Source: Anastatus disparis
Taxonomy: Eukaryota; Arthropoda; Insecta; Hymenoptera; Eupelmidae
NCBI GenBank assembly: GCA_017163975.1
Contig: JAFFSR010000249.1
Span: 1,970,001-2,034,000, forward strand
Direction: 5' to 3'
DNA: 64,000 nucleotides
Part shown: positions 57,710 to 64,000 of the stretch, piece after piece
Position numbering within the stretch: the first letter of the stretch is position 1
How the letters are laid out: each line of letters starts with the position of its first letter
Made by a program: the position numbers and the translations under genes
The notes under the pieces: generated by a model
The model's database searches: none
The model's input: the letters and a program-made list of their open reading frames with translations, nothing else
What the model was told of the DNA's origin: nothing

Positions 57710-58351
57710 ATGATTTGTGGACCCAGCTCGTGTGATAAAACAGTATTTGTGAAGAATTTTTTGCATCACATTGATCGCATGAGTGATCCCAAATTCGAGC
57801 GTATACTCTTGTACTATACCGAGTGGCAGCCAATTTACAAGGAGTTGGCCGAGGGTATCGAATTTCACGAGGGTTTACCAAAGAGCAAAGACTATACCAA
57901 TGATCCACGAGCAAAACTCTTGATTCTCGACGATCTGATGAGAGAATCGTCCAACAGAGCTGTAGTAAATCTCTTTACCAAAGGCAGTCATCACAATCAC
58001 TTGAGCGTCATCTTTATCTCGCAAAATCTCTTTCATCAAGGTCAGCGAGAAATTCCTCTAAACTCTAATTACATCGTGGTATTTAAAAATCCGCGCAATC
58101 GCGCGCAAATAAATAATCTGGCGCGCCAAGTCTGCCCCGAGGAGTCTCGTTTTTTGCAAGAGGCATATCTCGATGCCACAGCACAACCACACGGCTATTT
58201 GTTCATAGATCTGAAACAGGGTACGCCTGAAAACGTGAGATTTCGTACTTGTATATTTCCGTTCGACAAACATCAGTACGTTTATGTGCCTCGTTGCAAA
58301 CCCATAAAAGCTGGTGCTCGCTCGAATAATCTACCAGTCGTGCGATTGTAA
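57710..58351 (+). pseudogene. Packaging ATPase (A32/FtsK-HerA type)
   Basis: Walker A appears as GPSSCDKT, where the family has glycine in place of S4 and D6, so nucleotide binding is probably impaired. Walker B is LLILDDLM. SVIFISQNLFHQG, VFKNPRNRAQINNLARQ and PHGYLFIDL follow, all typical of the genome-packaging ATPase of Polintons and adenovirus-like elements. ATG at 57710 lies only a few codons before Walker A. In the same frame, TGA at 57701-57703 separates it from upstream residues VCRWVHP, so the N-terminus is cut. Length after the start is 213 residues, near the usual size. The downstream gene begins in an overlapping frame. Confidence 0.8.
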
Positions 58352-58416
58352 TAGAGCTGGTAAGACGTAGTCGTAGCAGACCAATTCCAGAAAAGTACTG
58401 GACTCAATTACATGTT

Positions 58417-58695
58417 TTGTGTAAAATCGAACTTTCTCAACTCAAGGCCGTATTACGCGAAGCAAATTCCAAACTTATAACGTACATTTGCGAGTGTGCT
58501 TTGAACATTTTACGTGGAAATATTCCACTCAGCGAGTATTATAAGAAACAATTGCGAAAAGTCGCACCACTGTTTCAAAAACTCGCTAAACCGGGTATTT
58601 TGGAGGTGAAAAGAAAATTAGTGATAAAATCAGCATATTTACTACGGCTAATTGTGAAACCTGTTTTATCGGTATGGAGTACGCAAGAACAATGA
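58417..58695 (+). pseudogene. Small Polinton protein with hydrophobic C-terminus
   Basis: The frame is open from 58330 to a TGA at 58693-58695 and encodes VRRSRSRPIPEKYW, LCKIELSQLKAV, ICECALNILRGNIPL, a lysine-rich helix and YLLRLIVKPVLSVW. This composition and position between ATPase and the next gene are typical of a small conserved gene in insect Polintons. No ATG exists between 58330 and 58417, so either the start codon has been lost or a non-ATG codon is used. The hydrophobic end suggests membrane or capsid contact; this is inference. Confidence 0.55.
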
Positions 58696-59503
58696 TTTTA
58701 GTACCGCAAGAGTGCTTGGAGCAACAGCGGCTGCAGCAGTAGCACGCTTACCAACTACCAATCATACAACACCACCATCCGGTGTCCAGACACCTGGTAC
58801 AGCCACGACACGCCTTGATGAGGAAATGAGTAAAATTTTACATTCTACGGGTGATGAGCGTCAAAAATCTCTGCAATATCAACAAATCTTGCAGCGTTAC
58901 TTGCATCTAAAAGAGGAGGAGAAGGATGAAAGTAGGGGTATAATACGTCTAAACGAGACAACATTATTAGAAACGGAAACGACGATTGGTACAGACAATA
59001 ATGACGAAATCGACGACGAACAGCTTGTCCAGTCGGTACCGCAGAAATTTCGAAGCAATGCTAGACATCTCATTAGATATTTACGGCAAGCTGGTAATAT
59101 TAAATGGGATAGTCGTGGTATAATCAAGCTAGATGGCATTATTATCGAGGGTGCTAATATTGTCGATTTAATGAACGACGCTATGAGAAGTAGAAAAAGG
59201 CCGCCACCGCGCGGATACAAACAGTTTGCACACGTCTTGCGACAAGTTAGCATACCTCGAGAATTCATTGGTAACGATCAACTGTGGCGTACGATTGCAT
59301 CTCATAGCCCTGATTCACCGCTGTCATCGTCTTCAGAAAACGAAGGTTATTATTCTTCAACAGCTACTGGTCAAACGAGTGTAAAGGAGAAAGAAGTTGT
59401 GAGTGCGAAAAAGCGTAAAAAAGTTGGTAGCGAGTTGGCAGCTACGCCATCAACCCCTGTAAAAAAGAGTCGCCTTGAACAGCTAAAATGGGACCGTATG
59501 TGA
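58674..59503 (+). pseudogene. Conserved Polinton protein of unknown function, frameshifted
   Basis: ATG at 58674 overlaps the end of the previous gene by 22 nt and begins MEYARTMILVPQECLEQQ, but that frame stops at TAG 58740-58742. The rest is in another frame: TRLDEEMSKILHS, QQILQRYLHLKEE, an acidic linker, RHLIRYLRQAGNIKW, DGIIIEGANIVDLMNDAMRS, FAHVLRQVSIPREFIGN, a serine-rich stretch and a basic tail (KEVVSAKKRKKVG). I recognise the pattern as a standard Polinton gene without a proven role; a minor virion or scaffold protein is possible. Confidence 0.55.
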
Positions 59504-59890
59504 AAGCATGGAAGGAAGTGATGGAGGGGGAGGAGGAGGAGGGGGAGAAAACTGGTACTTTTATAGACCGATTGATTTCAGTTGTACCCTTTGAAATGCA
59601 TCTAACAGGTTACCAGTTTCTCGGCCCTGGCACGCATTTCGAAGAGCGTCTCAGACGAGGTCAGAAAGGAAAAAATCCTCTTGACAATGCCTGTCTAGAG
59701 CACGATATTTCATATTCAAATAAAAGAATAACGAATCATATAAAAGCCGACAGACTGCTGGTTGACGAGCATTTTCACGCATGCTCTCGGAGACTGCAGA
59801 TGGTAATGAAAAGACTGCAGCTGGTATTACTGTTTTGTGCATGATCAGCAAAATTGCGTTTGATAAATTTTTGAAACGCATTAAAAATAC
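59488..59890 (+). pseudogene. Phospholipase A2-like virion protein, 3' frameshift
   Basis: ATG at 59488 overlaps the preceding gene. After an acidic stretch come YQFLGPGTHFEERLRRG and NPLDNACLEHDISYS, whose D-x-A-C-x-x-H-D core is the catalytic motif of a viral PLA2-like domain (glycine loop GPG, His-Asp pair). KADRLLVDEHFHA follows. The annotated frame ends at 59844 with LLFCA. Continuing similarity (EKTAAGITVLCMISKI) is in another frame ending about 59900, so a frameshift lies near 59785. In parvoviruses such domains help virions leave endosomes. The catalytic residues are intact but the C-terminus is broken. Confidence 0.7.
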
Positions 59891-59952
59891 ATTTAAATGA
59901 CAGCAAAAGAGAGAGTAAAAGCTAGTTTGTAAGAAGGGGAGGCGGAGGAGCA

Positions 59953-61065
59953 ATGAAAAAGAAGGAGAAAGAGAAGAAGGAGGCTAAAAAGCCGGACGAT
60001 CTTGAGGATTATTACTATAATCTTTCTGCACCATCAGCGTACGCTGGTGCTCATCTACTGAAACCCAAAAAATTCGATAACAATACCATTGCCAAATGGT
60101 TGGAGAGTCAGGATGCACATAACTTACACAAACTCGTGAGACATCGTTTTCCTCGTCGACATTACAACATTTTTAGCCCCTTTGAAGTGTGGGAAGCTGA
60201 CTTGGCAGATTTTAGATCACTTAAAACCTACAATGATAGGTACAGCTATATTCTCATTGTCATTGATGCACTTTCAAAGTTTGCCTGGGCAGAGCCTCTT
60301 CTCGACAAAACCAGTCGAAACGTCGCTGTAGCATTAGACAAAATTTTATCACGATATAATGATAGACATCCTATTTATCTACAGACTGATAAAGGTGAAG
60401 AGTTTATCGGTCGAGAGGTGCAAGAGGTGCTAAAAAAGAAACATATTACCTATCGAGTCGTCAGAGACCCTGATATAAAGGCAGCCATTGCCGAACGCTT
60501 TATTCGAACTCTCAAAGGTCGTATCTGGCGATACTTTACTCACTCACGCACAAGTCGTTATATAGATGTTTTGCGAAAAATTGTGACGTGTTACAACGAG
60601 TCGTGGCACAGTGCCATAAAAATGCCCCCTTTTGAGGTCAACTTATATAACGCTCACGTGGTACGTCAAAATTTGACGTTGCGTTACAGCGAAAAACAGC
60701 CGATTCGAGTAGCTAAATACAGCGTTGGAGATCTGGTTCGTGTCAGTCGTGCCAAGACAGCCTTCAGGAAAGCATGCGAGGGTGGCTGGACTCTGGAGCT
60801 GTTTAAAATTATAAGAGTCGACACAAGAGAACAACCATCCGTCTTTATTTTGACAGATCTTGATGGAGAAAAAATTGACGGATATTTTTACGAAGAACAG
60901 TTGAGCAGAGTGCGCAAAGAATTAGATAGCGAAGCGTTTGAGGTTGATGAGGTTTTGAAGAGCAAAAGTAGGGGGTCGAAAAAACAATATTTGGTCAGTT
61001 GGAGGGGGTACCCAGAAAAATTCAATTCTTGGATAGAAGCTAAAGATTTAAAAAATTTACAATGA
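59953..61065 (+). CDS. DDE integrase with C-terminal chromodomain
   Basis: The frame is intact at 370 residues. A lysine-rich start leads to YYYNLSAPSAYAGAHLL. The retroviral-type integrase core shows WEADLADF (first Asp, about residue 82), LQTDKGEEF (second Asp, about 140) and IKAAIAERFIRTLK (Glu, about 176). A basic SH3-like segment (YSVGDLVRVSRAK) follows. The last 45 residues form a chromodomain (FEVDEVLKSKS, KKQYLVSWRGYPEKFNSWIE). The enzyme would join the linear element DNA to host chromosomes; the chromodomain may guide it to marked chromatin, by analogy with chromodomain retroelements. The stop overlaps the next gene as ATGA. It is the least damaged enzyme gene of the element. Confidence 0.85.
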   Translation: MKKKEKEKKEAKKPDDLEDYYYNLSAPSAYAGAHLLKPKKFDNNTIAKWLESQDAHNLHKLVRHRFPRRHYNIFSPFEVWEADLADFRSLKTYNDRYSYILIVIDALSKFAWAEPLLDKTSRNVAVALDKILSRYNDRHPIYLQTDKGEEFIGREVQEVLKKKHITYRVVRDPDIKAAIAERFIRTLKGRIWRYFTHSRTSRYIDVLRKIVTCYNESWHSAIKMPPFEVNLYNAHVVRQNLTLRYSEKQPIRVAKYSVGDLVRVSRAKTAFRKACEGGWTLELFKIIRVDTREQPSVFILTDLDGEKIDGYFYEEQLSRVRKELDSEAFEVDEVLKSKSRGSKKQYLVSWRGYPEKFNSWIEAKDLKNLQ

Positions 61066-61889
61066 ACGATGAATTTTACATGGTTTTACCGAGCAACAGC
61101 AGCAAGTTTGTCTTTCCACACAATGTGGCGACACATTTCACAACATAATTATTACAAAATTTTTATCTTCATGGCTGCTGGTGTGTAGGACTCACGGAAA
61201 TTCAAATACCTCTCACATTTCAGCATATATCAGTGGTAGAACGTGAGGGGGTGATTCCTGTTAAAACATCCAAACGTGACGTGGCGAATGTTTTGCGAGA
61301 AACAGAGGAGACTCAACAGAAGGCCGAGGTGTTTGCCCGCGTTAAACCTGGTGTTTACCGTGACATTGAAAGTCTCTTAGAAGAAATAAATAATCTCGAG
61401 AATGTGAAAAATCATTTATATGTTGAAATCCGCGGTGGTGGCTATATACAGATTAGATGCCGATGTGGTGAAGATTGTACAACTTATATGCACACGTTTA
61501 CCCTATCTTAAAAATTACTTAGAATTTTAGGTTTGGAAAATGTACCAATTTTCTCTTGCAAAGGTAATAAAGAACACTACATTGCCGGTAATCGTCCAGC
61601 AAATCTTGTGAACGGGTTACCAACCGTGCATATGATTTACAGCAACATTTGCCAGCCTCATGTAACAGGTGACATGCGCATGAGCTTACTACGTATAGTC
61701 TCGCTTCATTTGCGTGATTACGTTTACGGGGGTGTTCAAATTAAAAACTTTTCACCACCCATGTACCTACCATTGCTGTCTTCAGCGTTTTAGTCAATAG
61801 AAATAGATATAAGAGACGAACATGGATTTCCCATTCCATTCGACTACGGTACGCTGACTATAACGCTTCACTCTAAGCGCATCCGATAA
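61062..61889 (+). pseudogene. Penton-like minor capsid protein with three nonsense codons
   Basis: From ATG 61062 one frame runs without any frameshift to TAA 61887-61889. It is interrupted by TAA at 61146-61148, TAA at 61509-61511 and TAG at 61791-61793. Segments include MNDEFYMVLPSNSS, LTEIQIPLTFQHIS, PGVYRDIESLLEEINN, NRPANLVNGLPTVHMIYS, HLRDYVYGGVQIK and, at the end, IEIDIRDEHGFPIPFDYG. This order is that of the single jelly-roll penton protein of Polintons, which forms the capsid vertices. Preservation of one frame across about 275 codons shows that damage so far is by point mutation. Confidence 0.75.
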
Positions 61890-61890
61890 A

Positions 61891-62409
61891 ATGCCTGTGT
61901 TTAAAGATTTTTTCAATAACCAAATGATTGGTGGTGGGGATAAGTGTGTTACAGTTGGTAAACCTTGTTTTGGTTATCACCAGTCGGGTGCAGGAGTAGG
62001 TAGTTTTTTGAAAGGTCTCTTCCGAGCAGTTATACCGAAGATCAAGCAAGGTGCAAAAGTGGTCGGTAAGGAGGCTCTCGGAGCGAGTGAAAATATCCTA
62101 GATGATGTCACTCTAGGTGGCAGACCGGTCAAAGAGGCGACCAAACAGCGCATTCGCGAGAGTGGTAAAAATCTCAAAAGAAAAGCTGACGTTGTTCTGG
62201 ACAAATTGCTCTTGGGTGAGTCAAGTGTAAAAGAGGGGGAGGAATCAGAATATAAAAAGAAGAACGAGACATCATTAACTCAGTCGTCGAGTGCACCTGG
62301 CACTACAAACACCTCAGCGGCTAAACGCTCGAAAAGTGGTAAAGTTGCGAAAAAGAAGAAGAAGCAGAATAAGAAAGCACGTGTAGCTAGAGATATTTTT
62401 GAAAATTAA
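61891..62409 (+). CDS. Basic core-like protein (pX/pVI-like)
   Basis: The 172-residue open frame starts one base after the penton-like stop. It has a glycine-rich GAGVGSFLKGLFRAVIPK segment, an amphipathic stretch KQGAKVVGKEALGASENI, a TLGG-containing turn, and a strongly basic C-terminus (KSGKVAKKKKKQNKKAR). Glycine-rich amphipathic helix plus basic tail is typical of the adenovirus-pX-like protein of Polintons and adintoviruses, thought to bind DNA or membranes inside the particle. The tail has a nuclear localisation-like KKKKK run. No break was seen. Confidence 0.65.
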   Translation: MPVFKDFFNNQMIGGGDKCVTVGKPCFGYHQSGAGVGSFLKGLFRAVIPKIKQGAKVVGKEALGASENILDDVTLGGRPVKEATKQRIRESGKNLKRKADVVLDKLLLGESSVKEGEESEYKKKNETSLTQSSSAPGTTNTSAAKRSKSGKVAKKKKKQNKKARVARDIFEN

Positions 62410-62418
62410 AATTTCAAG

Positions 62419-64000
62419 ATGGCGCTGTTGCATACAGAATCTTGTCAGTCGATCACGTCGGAATTATCACTTTTTTAATTACCCTCGACACAGACTGCAA
62501 TTGAAGGCTCTTACTGGGTTCAGTACAAACCGATATCTTCACTTAACGACCAATCACCAATTGAATTTACCATCCCTGGCAACACTGAGTATCTAGACTT
62601 GGCTCACACAATGTTAAGTGCACTGATAGACCTTTAAGCGCGATTTTCTCTTTAACGTATGCGCATCGGTCTTACGACTGGGTACACCGCTTTCTGAAAC
62701 CTAAGAATGCGCCTCTCTCGCTGTAAGAGCGTATAGCTCTTAAGCGGGAGCGCCGCCGTCTTACGTTAGATGGCGTTTTTCTTACAGTGTAAGAAAGCCG
62801 TTATCTAAATTTTCAAGAACTGTTTCTGTGTTTTGGGGCTCTAAGAGCTATACGCTCTTAAGCACAAGAGGAAGGGGCTCGTAGATACGAGATCGCAGGG
62901 CGCTTGTCTGAAACGAGAGCGCTCTGGACTATCAATGATTTCTTCTTAGGTATAATAATGCATTTTGCTTGTTCAACGAATGTATTGCCCTTAAAGGTCT
63001 ATCAGTGTGTGAGTGTAAGTGTAACATGCACTAGTGCTGAACCAGCTAAAAATCCGAACGTTGGACCAATAAATAATCTTTTTCATTCGTTGTTCAATCA
63101 AGTCGACGTGCTATTCAATCAGAAACCTGTTTCACCACCAAACAATGCTTATGCATACAGAACTTACATTGAAACAGTACTAAATTATGGCCCAACAGCT
63201 AAAAAGTCTCATTCAACGAGTGGATTGTGGCACGATGATACAGCAGGGAAAATAGACGATACCACAGGTGGTAATGTAGGTCTCAATAAACGTAAGGCAA
63301 TCATGATTAGTAGGAAGATTGATTCACTCGGACATTTACATTGTGATGTTTTTAATCAAGACAAATTATTACTGGGTGGTGTTAAAGTTAGAGTAAGGCT
63401 CGTGTGTTCTCGTGATGGATTCTGTCTCATGGATCCCGCTGGTGCTTTCACAGTAAATATTACAGAGGCTACGCTTTTTGTGCGTCGAGTGAGATTAAAT
63501 CCTTCACTCGTGCTAGCACACGAAAAACTATTGTCGCAGACTACTGCAAAATACCCACTGACACGTGTAGAAGTTAAGGCTGTTACGTTACATAATGGTG
63601 TGCATGGGGAAACAATCGACAATGTCATAGTAGATCAACTGCCAAAAAGAATTATACTCGGTTTTGTTGAGAATAAAGCTTACAACGGAGATAAAAGTCT
63701 TAACCTGTTTAATTTAAAAAATTTTAATATAAATTTATGTCTGTACGTTGATAGAATGCAAGTGCCATCGAAACACTTACAGCCAGATTTCAAAAAAAGC
63801 AAAATGTACGTTGATGCTTATCATACACTTCTTTCCGGCACTGGTATTCACTTTATGAATTCAGGCAACTCGATTACTCGTAAAGACTATCCAAACGGTT
63901 ACTGCCTATTCGCTTTTGATTTGACACCTGATTTATCGGCGAGTGATGGTAGTCATTGGAATTTGATAAAAAATGGTAATGTACGAATTGATGTTGGATT
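62419..64000 (+). pseudogene. Major capsid (hexon-like) protein, broken and incomplete
   Basis: ATG 62419 begins MALLHTESCQSITSELSLF, followed at once by TAA 62476-62478. The same frame continues YWVQYKPISSLND and EYLDLAHTML to the insertion at 62621-63007. Beyond it the frame is open to the window edge: NLFHSLFNQVDVLFNQKPV, YIETVLNYGP, GHLHCDVFNQDKLLLGG, TAKYPLTRVEVKAVTLHNG and FDLTPDLSASDGSHWNLI. These are double jelly-roll major capsid protein blocks of Polintons and adintoviruses. About 450 residues are visible; the C-terminal part is outside. Confidence 0.8.
62621..63007. mobile_element. 387 bp TIR element inside the capsid gene
   Basis: CACTGATAGACCTTTAAG and CTTAAAGGTCTATCAGTG-type ends are inverted repeats. 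GTG on the left and GTG one base beyond the right end may be a 3 bp duplication. CACT-type ends with 3 bp duplication suggest a CACTA/Chapaev-like origin; this is inference. Inside, TAAGAGCGTATAGCTCTTAAG and TAAGAGCTATACGCTCTTAAG are hairpins that are also copies of one another. Confidence 0.65.

Larger units (their letters stand above)
51985..64000 (+). mobile_element. Polinton/adintovirus-like element, incomplete in the window
   Basis: The gene set of protein-primed family B polymerase, A32/FtsK-type packaging ATPase, DDE integrase with chromodomain, penton-like and hexon-like capsid proteins, a basic core-like protein and a PLA2-like protein defines this class of self-synthesising virus-like DNA elements. 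Genes are tightly packed with short overlaps (ATGA between integrase and minor capsid gene). Inactivation is widespread: nonsense codons, frameshifts, a polymerase deletion, and MITEs at 52992-53494, 57127-57600 and 62621-63007. The right end is beyond the window. A left terminal repeat was not identified, so the start given is that of the first promoter. An adenovirus-type protease was not seen. Confidence 0.85.

Noticed and set aside
58897..59268. 123-residue minus-strand frame opposite the unknown Polinton gene
   Set aside because: It mirrors the codon pattern of the plus-strand gene and has no promoter or motif.
61062..61889. Programmed stop-codon readthrough or an alternative genetic code in the penton-like gene
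   Set aside because: Other genes of the element show frameshifts, a deletion and MITE insertions, so ordinary pseudogene decay is the simpler reading.

Overview
The window looks like repeat-dense nuclear DNA from an arthropod, most likely an insect. It is very AT-rich, has GT-AG introns, and carries Helitron, Polinton/Maverick, non-LTR, copia-like LTR, FLYWCH/MULE-type and DDE transposons plus many palindromic MITEs. A hymenopteran or another TE-rich insect would fit, but the sequence does not fix the species. No ordinary host gene is convincingly complete here; almost all coding signal belongs to mobile elements.

Layout. 1-4.4 kb: AT-rich sequence with four inverted-repeat elements and one small unknown ORF at the left edge. 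4.375-14.559 kb: one decayed minus-strand Helitron. Its helicase gene is split by three later insertions: a 2.5 kb long-TIR DDE transposon, a 2.9 kb TIR element carrying two satellite blocks, and an 866 bp LTR-like insertion. At each site a short target duplication fits the helicase reading frame. 14.6-26.9 kb: MITEs, a non-autonomous Helitron (15.573-16.527), a truncated second copy of the long-TIR element, nested palindromes, a 4 kb TTAA-flanked DNA transposon with a decayed transposase, and a 2.8 kb foldback. 26.98-32.85 kb: LTR retroelement with no recognisable coding interior. 33-45.8 kb: dispersed repeats, a TA-flanked palindrome with Pol III-like units in both arms, several TTAA MITEs (one inserted in its own relative), a spliced DDE-transposase pseudogene, and a 30/120 bp tandem array. 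45.8-51.9 kb: FLYWCH exon, LINE fragment, microsatellites and two more large palindromes.

52.0-64.0 kb: the most interesting part, a Polinton/adintovirus-like integrated element that runs off the right edge. In order it has a promoter and two spliced exons of unknown function, protein-primed family B DNA polymerase, a small minus-strand gene with its own promoter, packaging ATPase, a small hydrophobic protein, a conserved-looking unknown protein, a phospholipase A2-like protein, a DDE integrase with chromodomain, penton-like minor capsid protein, a basic core-like protein and the major capsid (hexon-like) protein. Together these would replicate, package and integrate a virus-like DNA element. 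Most of the genes are broken by nonsense codons, frameshifts, a deletion or MITE insertions; the integrase and the basic protein remain open. It reads as an old, inactive integrated copy.

Limits: family names come from motifs recognised by eye. No database search or folding was run, and repeat boundaries without a stated target duplication are approximate.
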